A stretch of DNA of 64,000 bases from Caulobacter segnis (GCF_029543125.1 NZ_JARQWW010000006.1:178621-242620); one strand, 5' to 3'. Positions 48,933-59,047 are shown, counted from the first letter of the stretch. A program made the numbers and translations. Notes: a model not told the origin generated them from the letters alone.

Positions 48933-50165
48933 TTAGATCGCCGACTCCGTCACCGCCGAATAGACCAGGGTCCGCAGCTCGCGCCGCACGGGATAAGCGC
49001 TGGACGGCATCAGCTGGGTCATGAACACCACCGCGATGTCCTCCACCGGGTCGCACCAGAAGGCGGTCGAGGCCATGCCGCCCCAGAAGTACTCGCCCAG
49101 GCTGCCCAGGTTCTTGGTCCGGGCCACATCCACGGTCATGGCGAAGCCGAGGCCGAAGCCCAGCCCCTCGAACACCGCCTCGCTGAACAGGGAGGTGGAG
49201 ACCTGGGTCAGCTCCTTGCCGCCCGGCAGGTGGTTCATGGTCATCAGCTTCAGGGTCTTCGGCCCGATCAGCCGCGCCCCGTCCAGCTCGCCGCCGTTCA
49301 GCAGCATCCGGCAGAACCGCATGTAGTCGGCGGCCGTCGAGACCAGGCCGCCGCCGCCGGACTTCAGCGACGGGTCGGCCAGATAGGCGCTCTTGGCCGG
49401 ATCATCCTGCAGCACCACCTTGCCCGTGGGGGTCAGGGCATAGCAGGCCGGCAGGCGGCTCTCCTGCCCCGGCCGCACGAAGAAGCCTGTGTCGACCATC
49501 TTCAGCGGATCGAAGATGCGCTCCTTCAGGAAGACGTCGAAGGGCTGGCCGCTGACCACCTGGACCAGATAGCCCAGCACGTCGGTGGCGACGCCGTAGC
49601 TCCAGCTCGTCCCCGGCTGATACTCCAGCGGGATGGTCGCCAGCTTGGCGATCATGTCGTCCAGCGTGCCGTCGTTGGGCAGGTCGTCCAGCTTCAGCTT
49701 GCGATAGGCGGCATCCACATTGCTGCGCTGCTGGAAACCGTAGGTCAGGCCGGCGGTGTGGCGCAGCAGATCGAGCACCCGCATGGGCTCGCTGGTCGGC
49801 CTGGTCTGCCACGCGCCCTCGACGCCGGCGGCATAGACGGCCTGGTTCTTCCAGGACGGGATGTAGCGGTGGACTGGATCGTCCAGCGATATCTTCCCCT
49901 CCTCCACCAGCATCATCAGGGCGATGGAGGTGATGGGCTTGGTCATGGAGTAGATGCGGAAGATCGCGTCGTCCTTCAGCGGGACCTCGCGCTCACGGTC
50001 GGCCAGGCCCAGCACGCCGTTGTGTACCAGCTGGCCGCGCCGCCAGACCATGGTCTGGGCGCAGGGCAGCCTACCCGTGTCGATGTATCGGGACTGAAGA
50101 TGGGCGTCGATGCGCGCAAGGCGCTCCGAAGACATGCCGACCGATTCCGGTTTCCCCATGCGCAT
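48933..50165 (-). CDS. Serine hydrolase of the beta-lactamase class C / esterase family
   Basis: 410 residues, AGGGAG before the ATG; no signal peptide, so probably cytoplasmic. Catalytic SxxK is SMTK (FRIYSMTKPITSIALMMLVE). The tyrosine motif is YSY in PGTSWSYGVATDVLGYLVQV, and HTAGLTYG is typical of EstB-like esterases. It is more likely a carboxylesterase or peptidase-like hydrolase than an antibiotic-resistance enzyme. It is divergent from the tandem TetR gene across 96 bases and could be its target. Confidence 0.9.
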   Translation of the reverse strand: MRMGKPESVGMSSERLARIDAHLQSRYIDTGRLPCAQTMVWRRGQLVHNGVLGLADREREVPLKDDAIFRIYSMTKPITSIALMMLVEEGKISLDDPVHRYIPSWKNQAVYAAGVEGAWQTRPTSEPMRVLDLLRHTAGLTYGFQQRSNVDAAYRKLKLDDLPNDGTLDDMIAKLATIPLEYQPGTSWSYGVATDVLGYLVQVVSGQPFDVFLKERIFDPLKMVDTGFFVRPGQESRLPACYALTPTGKVVLQDDPAKSAYLADPSLKSGGGGLVSTAADYMRFCRMLLNGGELDGARLIGPKTLKLMTMNHLPGGKELTQVSTSLFSEAVFEGLGFGLGFAMTVDVARTKNLGSLGEYFWGGMASTAFWCDPVEDIAVVFMTQLMPSSAYPVRRELRTLVYSAVTESAI

Positions 50166-50261
50166 TCTCCCTTGTTCTTGCTGGACGTATTTTGCGGACG
50201 AAGCTTTATAGCCCTGTGCGCTGCGGGCAACCGCAATGGCGCGGACGGAACGTTAGGGATC

Positions 50262-51491
50262 ATGGCCGCAACCGCTCGACAGACCGCCGCCACGGCGCGC
50301 TACGAGGCCAAGAAGGAGGCGATCCTCGCGGCCGCCACCGCCACCCTGAACCGCCAGGGGGTCAAGGGCATGACCATGGCCGGCGTCGCCGCCGAGGTCG
50401 GGCTGATCACCACCAGCGTCACCTACTACTACCGCAAGAAGGAAGACCTGGCCGCCGCCTGCTTTCTGCGCGGGATCGAGCGTTTCGCCGCCCTGGTCGA
50501 CAAGGCCTCGACCGCCGCCACGGCCCAGGAGCGGCTGCTGGCCTTCCTCGACCGGTTCCTCGATCTGCAGCGCCGGGTGCGCAAGGGCGAGGCCCCGCCC
50601 CTGGTTAGCTTCACCGAGGTCCGCACCCTGAACGAGCCGCACCGCACCCCGGTGTTCGAGGCGTTCAACAACCTGTTCCGCCGGGTGCGCGAGCTGTTCG
50701 ACACGCCAGAGTTGGCGGACCTCAGCCGGGCCGAGCGCAACGCCCGCACGCACCTGCTGCTGGAACAGGTGTTCTGGACCGGCACCTGGCTGCGCCGATA
50801 CGAGACCGAGGACTATGGGCGCGTCCGCGACCGGATGTTCGATATCCTCACCGGCGGTCTGGCCGCCCGGGCGCAGGACTGGAATCCGCCGTCGCTAACC
50901 GTCGGCCAGCTGACCACGGACCCGCAGGAAGCCTCCCGCGAGACCTTCCTGGTCGCCGCCACCCGCCTGATCAATCAGCGCGGCTATCGCGGCGCGTCGG
51001 TGGAGGACATCTCCGCCGCCCTGAACGTGACCAAGGGCTCGTTCTACCATCACAACGACGCCAAGGACGGTCTGGTGGTCGCCTGTTTCGAGCGGACCTT
51101 CCAGGTCATGCGCGAGGCGCAGTCGGCGGCCCGCGACCTGCCCGGCGATCAGTGGAGCCGTCTGGCGGCGGCCACATCGGCCCTGGCCCGGCACCAGTTG
51201 TCTGAGCATGGTCCGCTGATGCGCGCCTCCGTGATGACCGCCCTGCCCGCCGACCTGCGCCACGACATGTCGGAGCGCTATGTCCGCGTCTCCGACCGCT
51301 TCTCGGGCATGGTGTCTGACGGGATCGCCGAAGGCTCGATCCGGGCGGTTGATCCGATGATCGCCGCCCACATGCTCAACTCGCTTCTGAACGCGGCGGC
51401 CTCGCTGGCGGTATGGGCGGGCGACACCAAGAAGGAAGACGCCGCCAGCCTCCTGGTGCGCCCCCTGATGGTCGGAATCTTCCGGCCCTAG
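50262..51491 (+). CDS. Tandem TetR-family regulator (two TetR units in one chain)
   Basis: 409 residues from ATG 50262 ([20 protein letters not shown]). The first HTH is at 15-62 ([33 protein letters not shown]), with its helical ligand domain to about 205. The second HTH is at 226-275 ([33 protein letters not shown]), with a second ligand domain to the end. Both halves look intact. It may behave as a single-chain pseudo-dimer. Adjacent divergent gene: serine hydrolase; the acyl-CoA genes are further along. It ends in CTAG shared with the DUF1593 gene. Confidence 0.88.
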   Translation: MAATARQTAATARYEAKKEAILAAATATLNRQGVKGMTMAGVAAEVGLITTSVTYYYRKKEDLAAACFLRGIERFAALVDKASTAATAQERLLAFLDRFLDLQRRVRKGEAPPLVSFTEVRTLNEPHRTPVFEAFNNLFRRVRELFDTPELADLSRAERNARTHLLLEQVFWTGTWLRRYETEDYGRVRDRMFDILTGGLAARAQDWNPPSLTVGQLTTDPQEASRETFLVAATRLINQRGYRGASVEDISAALNVTKGSFYHHNDAKDGLVVACFERTFQVMREAQSAARDLPGDQWSRLAAATSALARHQLSEHGPLMRASVMTALPADLRHDMSERYVRVSDRFSGMVSDGIAEGSIRAVDPMIAAHMLNSLLNAAASLAVWAGDTKKEDAASLLVRPLMVGIFRP

Positions 51492-52918
51492 TTGCGCACG
51501 TCGATGATCACCCGGCGATAGCGGGTCATCGGCAGGTCCGCCTTGTCCGTGACGGCGACGATCACGTGCATATCGCCCATCCGGAACAGGCGCGAGTTCG
51601 GCACGGTCAGGCTCGCGACGGCCTGATCGGCGTCCGCGATGTTGACCGGCGCTCCGGTCTTGCCCTGCGAGGTCACGAAGGTCCCCGCCTCGTTATAGAC
51701 GAACCAGCGATAGGACAGCGCATTCCCGTCCGGGTCGCTCGACCCGACGGCGCTCAGCTTCACCACCTCGCCGGGGCGCGCGGTCAGCCGATCAGCATGA
51801 GCCAGTCTGACCACAGGCGGATGGTTCGCCTGGGCATAGGGTTTGACCGTCCAGGCCATCCGGGCCGCGAAGTCGTTCTGATACGCCTCGCGCCAGCGCC
51901 AGATCGTCTCCTTGTTTCCGGTGTGCCAGGCGCCGTCGACACCCAGAACCTCATCCTCCGCATCTGCCCAGAGGGGACGGGTCTCCGGCCGCAGGAACCA
52001 GGCGCGCGTGCGCGGCGTGTAAAGCTCATAGCGCCCGCCCCAGCCGCCGAAGTCCGGCCGTTCGGGAACGCTCAAACCATTGGCGATCAGGTTCAGGAAG
52101 CTGGGCGTGTCGCCTTCCATGATGAACTCGGTGTGCGGGTACTGCGCCCCCAGCGGCCCAAGCGCCCGCACGTGGGTGTCCAGCCAGGGATTGTCGACGA
52201 TGCCGTGGTCCGCGCCGACAAACCGGCCGTGAAACCGGTCACCGCTGATCCCGACCCAGGTCGAGGAGTGATAGGCGCCGCCCGCGTGCATGCCCGGACT
52301 GGCGATGTAGAACAGGCCCGGAAAGTTCTCGCGCAGCCAGGGGCCGGAGTCGTCCTGGTCCGAAATGGCATAGACCCGAAGCCGCGCGACCAGACGGTTC
52401 AGCGCCTCGGGCGACCGCGTCTCGCGCACCGTCCAAAGCGCCTGCGCCAGCGTGTTCGGACCGCCCCAGGCCAGCACCCACAGCGGGCGCGGATCCTTGC
52501 TATCCGCAGCCTCGATGATCAGGCGCGAACCGGCGCTGTCCTTGCCGGCGCCAACGGCGGCGAGCCCATAGGTCGGCTGCCCCTCGCGGATCAATGAGGT
52601 CAGGCGCGCGGCGGTGGGAAAGCCGGGCTCGTGCTTTTCCAGATTGTCCCGCACCTGGCCATAGGCGTCGACGATCTGCTTGATGCGCCACATGGCCGGG
52701 CGATCGGGCTTATGGATCGAGGTGGTGGCCACCAGCCCCTCCACATCCCACTGATTGGAATAGACCAGGAAGCGGACCAGCGACTGCGCGTCGTCGGGCT
52801 CGTTCTCGATGTCGGTCAGCACCAGCACGCGCGGCCGTTCGGCGGGCGCCGCCTGGGCGCAGGTCATGCCCGCCAGACAAAGAGCGATCGCGGCTGCAAA
52901 AACACGCCAAACCAACAT
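51488..52918 (-). CDS. DUF1593 (nucleoside-hydrolase-like) exported protein
   Basis: 476 residues from [20 protein letters not shown], signal ending AQAAP; GGGGGA precedes the ATG. The N-terminal domain starts [20 protein letters not shown], an Asp-rich nucleoside-hydrolase-like motif, and continues with [17 protein letters not shown] and [11 protein letters not shown]. The C-terminal 90 residues form a cadherin/PKD-like domain ([20 protein letters not shown]). The family is linked to plant-polysaccharide loci but its reaction is not established. It follows the TonB receptor at 53.1-56.1 kb on the same strand, 192 bases apart. Confidence 0.86.
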   Translation of the reverse strand: MLVWRVFAAAIALCLAGMTCAQAAPAERPRVLVLTDIENEPDDAQSLVRFLVYSNQWDVEGLVATTSIHKPDRPAMWRIKQIVDAYGQVRDNLEKHEPGFPTAARLTSLIREGQPTYGLAAVGAGKDSAGSRLIIEAADSKDPRPLWVLAWGGPNTLAQALWTVRETRSPEALNRLVARLRVYAISDQDDSGPWLRENFPGLFYIASPGMHAGGAYHSSTWVGISGDRFHGRFVGADHGIVDNPWLDTHVRALGPLGAQYPHTEFIMEGDTPSFLNLIANGLSVPERPDFGGWGGRYELYTPRTRAWFLRPETRPLWADAEDEVLGVDGAWHTGNKETIWRWREAYQNDFAARMAWTVKPYAQANHPPVVRLAHADRLTARPGEVVKLSAVGSSDPDGNALSYRWFVYNEAGTFVTSQGKTGAPVNIADADQAVASLTVPNSRLFRMGDMHVIVAVTDKADLPMTRYRRVIIDVRN

Positions 52919-53020
52919 GCGGTCCCCCTTACTCAAGACACGGCATGGAGACCGCCTTTCAACAGCTAGCGTCATCGGGCCGGGCGGGCAAACCCCGCGA
53001 GCAAACAGGGCCTCGCTCAA

Positions 53021-53054
53021 AAAGCCCCCTCCCCCGTCGAGACGAAGGAGGGGC
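53021..53054. repeat. Remnant of the GC-rich hairpin repeat
   Basis: AAAGCCCCCTCC is identical to a block inside copy 2 (62258-62269), and GGAGGGGC follows as an inverted arm. The rest of the element is missing. Confidence 0.4.
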
Positions 53055-53079
53055 GAGGTAGGACTGGTCCGGCTGAACA

Positions 53080-53103
53080 GGCGGCGGCCGTGAAGCCGCC
53101 GCC
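53080..53103 (-). terminator. Hairpin after the TonB receptor gene at 53.1 kb
   Basis: GGCGGCGGC, six-base loop, GCCGCCGCC, eight bases past the receptor stop on the minus strand. The stem is strong but no T run follows, so read-through into the DUF1593 gene is possible. Confidence 0.55.
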
Positions 53104-53110
53104 CTTCCGG

Positions 53111-56062
53111 CTAGAAGGCCTTGCGGATGCCGAGCTTGACCGTCCGGCCGAGGGCGTCGGCGGTGAACGGGTCGTAATTCAGATCCAGACGCGCGAACGG
53201 CGGGTCTTCGTTGAAGGCGTTGTCGACATTGAGGGTGACGGTCGTCTCGCCCGGCAGGATCATCCGCCAGGTCACATCAACCGTCTTGTAGCTGCTGACG
53301 ACCTTGCCGCCGCGGATCACCGTGTTGTTGGTGTTCGGCGTGGCGATGAACGGCGTCGTCCGCTGGTCCTCGTAGCTGTCGATGTAGTTGAAGGTCACGC
53401 GGATCGTGTGATTGCCGCGCTCCCACTCGGCGAAGGCCTGCCCCTTCCATTCCGGGATCGGCACCACGGTGGTCTGGTAGTTGAGATAGCCCACCGCATC
53501 GAAGGCGGGCGTGACCACCGTGCCGGCCACCGGCTGGGCCTCCACGCTGTAGTCGCGGATCCAGGTGGCGGTGCCGCCGATGGTCAGGTCGCCGCCGGCG
53601 AAGTTGTTGAACTCGTAGGTCCCCATGAAGTCGAGGCCCGAGGTCTTCACCGGCGAGCCGTTCACGTAGAACGTCTGCAGGCGGGCGATGTTGGCCGCCG
53701 AACAGGTCCCGCCGTTGAAGGTGAACCGCGCGACCAACTGGGCGAAGGCCGGGTTGGAGCAGTTGTTCGTGCCACCCGCCCCGTTGGGGAACACGGCGTT
53801 TACCATCCCGGCCACCGGCTCGGCCACGATCGGGTTGTCGAAGTCGAAGCTGAAGTAGTCGATCGAACCGCGGAAACCGCCCGCCTCCAGGATCACACCG
53901 ATGCTGTAGGTGGTGGCGCTTTCCGGATCCATGTTCGGGTTACCGCCGATGTCAACGGCCCGGAACGTGCCGAGGATCGACTGCAGCGAGGTGATGTTGC
54001 CGGGCGCCAGTTGAGCCAGGGGCGGCCCACGGAAGGTGGTGCCCACCGAGCCGCGCAGGGCCAGGAAGTCCGTCGCCTGCCAGCGCACAGACGCCTTGGG
54101 ATCGAAGGTCGAACCCACCGCCGCGCCATAGTCTTCGTAGCGGGCGGCGAACTGGAAGTTCAGGCTCTCTAGCAGCGGCACCTGCAGCTCGCCGAACAGG
54201 GCGTAGACATCGCCGCTGGTGTCATTGGGCGTGCCGGCGCCGAGGAAGCCGAACGGTCCGCTGCGCTGCGCCACCGGGCAGTTATTCACCCCGAAGTCCG
54301 GCGAGGCCAGGCAGGGGTTCACCAGGGTGTTGCTGATGTCGTTGTAGTCGGACTTGAACCAGTCCTTCCGGTACTGCGTGCCCAGCGCCCATTTGACGTC
54401 GCCGCCCGGCAGGGTGATGCCCAGCCCGCCGTTGAGCACGGCGTCAACCACGAACAGCTTCGCCTTCTGGGTGGTGCTCAACTCCTGGAAGAACCAGCGC
54501 GTCACCTCGGCGCTGTTGGCCACCGCCGCGTTGTACTGCGGGTTCACCTGGCCGGTGATCATGTTCTTCTGGATGGCGTTGGAGAATGGGTTGTACCAGA
54601 GGCAGCCGTTCTGGCCCGGCGTATTGGCGGAGCGGTTGCAGTTCGGACCGCCCAGACCGCGCAGGGCCAGCTCCAGCCGGTTGACGATGGTGTCGTAGCC
54701 GGTCCGCGTGCCCTTCTGCTCGCTGTAGGTGACGGCCAGGTCGTAGCCGATGTCCGGCCCGAACACGCCGTTCAGCCCGCCGGAGAACCGGTAGAAGTCG
54801 TAGTAGCGTTCGCCGCGCGACGGCCCGTTGTCGAACATCGGGTTGCCGCCCACCAGGAACGGCCGCGCCGCCGGCGCCAGATAGGCCGCGCCAAAGGTGG
54901 TCAGGAAGCTGTACTGCGGGTTCTTGGCCGCGAAGTCGATCAGGCCCGGGTTGTTGGTTGGGACATAGAAGCGGCCGGCATAGAGCGCACCCGCCAGCGC
55001 CCCTGCGCCCGCCAGCGCTTCCGGGGTCGGATTGGCCAGCAGGGCGTAGGACGGCGTCGTCTCCCACTTGGGCACCTCGGTGCGGCCATAGAGGCCTTCC
55101 AGGTGGAACTTGTGATTGTCCGACAGCTCGTAATTGAACTGGCCGTAGACCTGATAGTGCTCTTCCTTCTCAACCAGGTTGTCCCACTCGATGTAGTGCT
55201 CGTAGCAGGCGGGCGTCGTGCCGCTGAAGCCGGGCGTGCCGCCCAGGGCCGCGCACTGCGGATCGCGAAACAGGGTGGCCCCGGTGGCCGCCGGCGCGGT
55301 GAAGGACAGGAAGGTCCCGGGATTGCCCGCGGCGGTCCAGCCGCCTTCCGGATTCTCCAGATAGGGACGGTTGGCCCAGTCGCGCTCGATCACGTCGAGT
55401 TCGCCACGATGCTGCCAGCCGGCCGACAGCATCACGTCCATGCGGTCGTTGGCCCAGCCCCACAGGGCGCTCAGCGAATAGTCGCCGCCTTGCGAGCCTT
55501 CAACGAAGCGATAGTCGGCGGCGAACTCCGCGCCATCGAAACGATTGCGGGTGATGAAGTTGACCACCCCGCCGATGGCGTCCGAGCCATAGGTGGCGGC
55601 GGCGCCGTCCTTCAGCACCTCGACCCGGCCGATGGCCGCCGAAGGGATCATGTTGGTGTCGACGATCCCCGCCCCAGCCTGGGCCAGCGGGTTGATCGCC
55701 ATGCGCCGGCCGTTCAGCAGCACCAGGGTGCGCATGGAGCCCAGACCGCGCAGGTTCACCGAGCCGGAGCCTTCAGACCCCTGGGCGCGGCTGTCGAACT
55801 GGTTGGTGTCGCCCAGGACGCCGTTGCTGACGGCCAGCGACTTGATCAGCTCCACCGTCGAGGGCGAGCCCTGCTTTTGAAGCTCCTCGGCGGAGATCAC
55901 GTCCACCGGCAGGGCCGCGTTCTCCGGCGTACCCCGGATCAGCGAGCCGGTGACGACCACTTCCTCCACGGTATTCTGTGCATCCTGCGCCGCGGCGCCG
56001 ATTGGCGCCATGGCGGTCATGGCCAGGAGCGAGGCTCCCGTCAGGAAACCCATTCTCGTCAT
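53111..56062 (-). CDS. TonB-dependent receptor, non-carbohydrate-type plug (D)
   Basis: 983 residues with signal MTRMGFLTGASLLAMTAMAP ending GAAAQ. Its plug differs from receptors A-C: VEEVVVTGSLIRGTPENAAL, DVISAEELQKQGSPSTVELI, SVNLRGLGSMRTLVLLNGRR, VLKDGAAATYGSDAIGGVVN. The C-terminal barrel ends KLGIRKAF. This LNGRRM-type subclass is common in sphingomonads and Caulobacter, and substrates vary. The DUF1593 protein downstream on the same strand may process the same substrate. Its promoter lies in 56063-56300. Confidence 0.92.
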   Translation of the reverse strand: MTRMGFLTGASLLAMTAMAPIGAAAQDAQNTVEEVVVTGSLIRGTPENAALPVDVISAEELQKQGSPSTVELIKSLAVSNGVLGDTNQFDSRAQGSEGSGSVNLRGLGSMRTLVLLNGRRMAINPLAQAGAGIVDTNMIPSAAIGRVEVLKDGAAATYGSDAIGGVVNFITRNRFDGAEFAADYRFVEGSQGGDYSLSALWGWANDRMDVMLSAGWQHRGELDVIERDWANRPYLENPEGGWTAAGNPGTFLSFTAPAATGATLFRDPQCAALGGTPGFSGTTPACYEHYIEWDNLVEKEEHYQVYGQFNYELSDNHKFHLEGLYGRTEVPKWETTPSYALLANPTPEALAGAGALAGALYAGRFYVPTNNPGLIDFAAKNPQYSFLTTFGAAYLAPAARPFLVGGNPMFDNGPSRGERYYDFYRFSGGLNGVFGPDIGYDLAVTYSEQKGTRTGYDTIVNRLELALRGLGGPNCNRSANTPGQNGCLWYNPFSNAIQKNMITGQVNPQYNAAVANSAEVTRWFFQELSTTQKAKLFVVDAVLNGGLGITLPGGDVKWALGTQYRKDWFKSDYNDISNTLVNPCLASPDFGVNNCPVAQRSGPFGFLGAGTPNDTSGDVYALFGELQVPLLESLNFQFAARYEDYGAAVGSTFDPKASVRWQATDFLALRGSVGTTFRGPPLAQLAPGNITSLQSILGTFRAVDIGGNPNMDPESATTYSIGVILEAGGFRGSIDYFSFDFDNPIVAEPVAGMVNAVFPNGAGGTNNCSNPAFAQLVARFTFNGGTCSAANIARLQTFYVNGSPVKTSGLDFMGTYEFNNFAGGDLTIGGTATWIRDYSVEAQPVAGTVVTPAFDAVGYLNYQTTVVPIPEWKGQAFAEWERGNHTIRVTFNYIDSYEDQRTTPFIATPNTNNTVIRGGKVVSSYKTVDVTWRMILPGETTVTLNVDNAFNEDPPFARLDLNYDPFTADALGRTVKLGIRKAF

Positions 56063-56513
56063 TACAATCCTCCCTTTTTTATTGCGCGTAACTGCTTTTG
56101 TTCTTGTTACGTACGAGCGGTCTCAGGCGGCGCAGCCTCCTTGAAACAGAACAATCGGTATCTTTTGGGGGAACGGAGTTCGTAGCGACGAGGCGGGATT
56201 TACGGCTCGAACTCGCTCAATCCACCGCGCTCCGCGCCACAGCGCAGCTTTCATTGGCGACGAAGAACGCGCACGCATCACGCCAGACCCCTCCTGACGA
56301 ACACTTGTTTCGATGATGCGGTATGTTTTGAAGCAACGTCAACAGGCGCTTGGCGGAGCGAGTGGTCTGCTGCGCCGGGGACACATCTGCGAACTGCTGT
56401 CAGGAATCGGCTCGAGCGGTATGGCAAGCGTCATCGACCAAGACTATTTTCCGCCCGTATTGCGTAGCGCTGCCTGGCCGAGGGGCCGTCATCGGCGCAG
56501 AGGCGGGGAGCCG
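56063..56513. other. 451-base intergenic region between receptor D and the efflux operon
   Basis: No convincing gene: short open frames here (for example 56098-56316) have no ribosome binding site, coding bias or recognisable product. The region is less GC-rich near 56070-56130 and 56300-56350 and should hold the two divergent promoters. It includes the motif GAACACTTGTTTC at 56299-56311. Confidence 0.6.
56299..56311. promoter_or_regulatory. Candidate TetR-type operator before the efflux operon
   Basis: GAACACTTGTTTC is an imperfect palindrome. Its first 12 bases are identical to 48740-48751 upstream of the beta-oxidation gene. It lies about 200 bases before the efflux operon start. Confidence 0.45.
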
Positions 56514-57974
56514 ATGAGAATAAGAGTACTGGGCGCCGTGGCGCTCGCTCCGCTGGTGCTGGCCGCATGCGGCACGCCCCCGCGGAAGCCCGACCTGACC
56601 CTTCCGACCGCCTATCAGGCTCCGGGCGCCGCCGCTCCGGCCGACGCCATCGCGCTCGACCAGTGGTGGACCGCATTCAACGATCCTGAGCTGACCGCCC
56701 TGATCCAGACGGCGCTGGAGCGCAGCCCTGATGCGCGCAGCGCCGCCGCTCGCCTCGACGAGGCCCGCGCCACGCGCCGCGGCACCATCTGGGACATCTA
56801 TCTTCCGGACGGCGAACTGCAGGGCAACGCCCGCCGCACCGACAGCAAGGTGCTGGACGGCACCCAGCTGGATATTCCCGGTTTCGCCAACAGCGGGATC
56901 CAGAAGAACTACGGCCTGAACTTCGACGTCAGCTGGGAGCTGGACTTCTTCGGCGCCCGCCGCGCGGCCCGCCAGGTCGCTGACGCCGACTACGCCGCCG
57001 TCCGCTTCAACTACGAGGCAACCCGCGCCAGCCTGGCCGCCAATGTGGCCCAGTCCTATTTCGAGGCGCGCGGCCTGGCCATCCAGCTGGAGGACGCGCG
57101 CCAGACCGCGCGCCTTCAGAACGACCTCTATCAGGTGGCGTCCAAGCGCGCCGCCGCGGGTCTCGCCGCCTCGTCCGAAGCGGACCAGTCCGCCGCCTCC
57201 CTGGCGCAGTCGAACGCCCAGGCCGCGAACCTGGAGGCCGAACTTCAGGCCGCCAAGCGCACCCTGCTGATCCTGGCGGGCCGAGGCATCGATCCGGTGG
57301 AGAGCCTGCCCGCTCCCGCCGCCGTGCCGACCGCCCCGGCGGTGCCGGCCTCCATCCCCGGCGAGCTCCTGGCGCGACGTCCAGAGGTGCGCGAGGCGGA
57401 GATGCGCGTCCGCAGCGCCGCCGGCACTCTTCGCGGCGCCGAAGTCGCGCTCTTCCCGCGCTTCACCCTGACCCCGGGCATCGGCCTGACCCGCAGCGAG
57501 CTGCCGGGCTTCGAGAGCACGACGCGCGCCTGGTACATCGGCGGCACGCTGATGCAGCCGATCCTCGACATCCCTCAGCTGCTGGCTCAGGAGAAGGCGA
57601 CCCGCGCCCGCGCAGAGCAGGCGGTGATCGCCTACGAGAAGGCCGTTCAGGACGCCTATGGCGAGGCCGAGAACACCCTCGTCCGCCTGGCCGCCGATCG
57701 TCGCCGCGTCGACTTGCTGACCGCTGGCGAGGCCCGCGCCCGCAAGGCCTATGACGCCGCGCGCAAGCGCTACGACATGGGCTTCGACGACCTGACCGCC
57801 GCGGTGACCGCCGAGACCAACTGGCGCACCGCCCGCACCGCCCTCACCGGAGCCCAGGTTCAATCCCTGACCCGCACCGTCCAGGCCTACAAGGCCATCG
57901 GCGGCGGTTGGACTCCGCTCGACAACAAGGCCGCAACGGCCGCCAAGACCCCCGCCAAAGAGCCCCAAGCATGA
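56514..57974 (+). CDS. RND efflux outer-membrane factor lipoprotein (NodT/OprM family)
   Basis: 486 residues from ATG 56514, chosen because GGGGAG is five bases upstream and a lipoprotein signal follows (MRIRVLGAVALAPLVLAACG). OEP-family repeats: LDQWWTAFNDPELTALIQTA, SWELDFFGARRAARQ, NVAQSYFEARGLAIQLEDAR, then the second half RRPEVREAEMRVRSAAG and GEAENTLVRLAADRRRVDLL. It forms the trimeric outer-membrane tunnel of the pump. Its stop overlaps the adaptor start (ATGA). Confidence 0.94.
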   Translation: MRIRVLGAVALAPLVLAACGTPPRKPDLTLPTAYQAPGAAAPADAIALDQWWTAFNDPELTALIQTALERSPDARSAAARLDEARATRRGTIWDIYLPDGELQGNARRTDSKVLDGTQLDIPGFANSGIQKNYGLNFDVSWELDFFGARRAARQVADADYAAVRFNYEATRASLAANVAQSYFEARGLAIQLEDARQTARLQNDLYQVASKRAAAGLAASSEADQSAASLAQSNAQAANLEAELQAAKRTLLILAGRGIDPVESLPAPAAVPTAPAVPASIPGELLARRPEVREAEMRVRSAAGTLRGAEVALFPRFTLTPGIGLTRSELPGFESTTRAWYIGGTLMQPILDIPQLLAQEKATRARAEQAVIAYEKAVQDAYGEAENTLVRLAADRRRVDLLTAGEARARKAYDAARKRYDMGFDDLTAAVTAETNWRTARTALTGAQVQSLTRTVQAYKAIGGGWTPLDNKAATAAKTPAKEPQA

Positions 57975-59047
57975 GCACTCTTCGCCCCTGGACGACCGCC
58001 GCCCTGGTTCTGGCCGTCGGCATCGCCGCTTGCGGCAAGAAGGAGGAGAAGGCTCCGGCCAAGGCCTCGGACGACGCGCGCACGGTCACCGTCACCCGCG
58101 TCGAGACCCGCTCGATCGGCGCCGGCCTCACCGCCTCGGGCCGCCTGATCCCGCGTGAGGAGGCCGCCGTCGGCTCGGAGCTTTCCGGCTACCGCGTCGC
58201 CCGCGTCCTGGTGGAGGAAGGCGCCGTGGTCCGCGCCGGCCAGCCTCTGGCTCAGCTCGACGACACGCTGCTGCGCGCTCAGGTCGACCAACAAGCGGCC
58301 GTGACCGCCCAGGCCGAAGCCGAAGCCCGCCGCGTGGCCGGCCTCGACGGTCAGGGGGTTCTCTCGCAAGAGCAGATCGAGACCCGCCGCTACACCGCCA
58401 AGGCCCAGCAGGCCGCGCTGAAGGAGCTGCGCACCCGTTCTGAGCGCATGACCATCACCGCCCCGGTCAGCGGCGTGGTGCTGGAGCGCACCGTGCGTCC
58501 GGGCGACGTCTCCGGCGGCGGCACGACCCCGTGGTTCCGCATCGCCCGCGACCAGCTCATCGAGCTCGACGCCGAACTGAACGAAGCCGACCTGTCCAAG
58601 CTGACTGTCGGCTCGCCGGTGACCGTGACCCTGCCGGGCGGCGCCCAGGTGCAGGGCGCGGTTCGTCTGATCAGCCCGCAGGTCAACGCCGAGACCCAAC
58701 TAGGCCGCGTGCGTGTGCGCCTGCCCGTCCGCTCCGACCTGCGCGCCGGCGGCTTCGCCCGCGGCGTGTTCGGCGGCGGCGGACGTCAGGTCCTGGCCGT
58801 GCCGGAAACGGCTGTCCGCTATGACGCCGAAGGCGCCTCGGTGGCCACGGTCGGCGCCGACAACAAGGTCAAGCAGGTGCCGGTGAAGACCGGCCAGCGC
58901 GGCGGCGGTTATGTGGAGCTGGTTCAGGGCCCGCCCGCCGGCGCCCGCGTCCTGCTCGGCGCCGCGGCCTTCGCCCTGGACGGCGATGTGGTGAAGCCGG
59001 TTGAAGGCTCCGCCCCCGGGGCTCCGAACCAGAAGGCGGCGCGCTGA
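57971..59047 (+). CDS. RND efflux periplasmic adaptor (membrane fusion protein)
   Basis: 358 residues from the ATG overlapping the previous stop. Lipoprotein signal ALVLAVGIAACGKKEE. HlyD-type domains are visible: lipoyl half VGSELSGYRVARVLVEEGAV, a short coiled hairpin (about 95-140), lipoyl half MTITAPVSGVVLERTVRPGD, beta-barrel LIELDAELNEADLSKLTVGS and membrane-proximal domain at the C-terminus. It bridges the inner-membrane pump and the outer tunnel. The next gene starts within its stop (TGATG). Confidence 0.94.
   Translation: MSTLRPWTTAALVLAVGIAACGKKEEKAPAKASDDARTVTVTRVETRSIGAGLTASGRLIPREEAAVGSELSGYRVARVLVEEGAVVRAGQPLAQLDDTLLRAQVDQQAAVTAQAEAEARRVAGLDGQGVLSQEQIETRRYTAKAQQAALKELRTRSERMTITAPVSGVVLERTVRPGDVSGGGTTPWFRIARDQLIELDAELNEADLSKLTVGSPVTVTLPGGAQVQGAVRLISPQVNAETQLGRVRVRLPVRSDLRAGGFARGVFGGGGRQVLAVPETAVRYDAEGASVATVGADNKVKQVPVKTGQRGGGYVELVQGPPAGARVLLGAAAFALDGDVVKPVEGSAPGAPNQKAAR

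Noticed and set aside
48414..50261. Open plus-strand extension upstream of the tandem TetR gene
   Set aside because: It is antisense to the serine hydrolase and the beta-oxidation gene, with low-complexity GC-frame composition. TetR homology begins at 50262.
56098..56316. A 72-codon frame in the receptor D / efflux intergenic region
   Set aside because: No ribosome binding site, no coding bias, no recognisable product. It also covers the likely promoters and the shared 12-mer.
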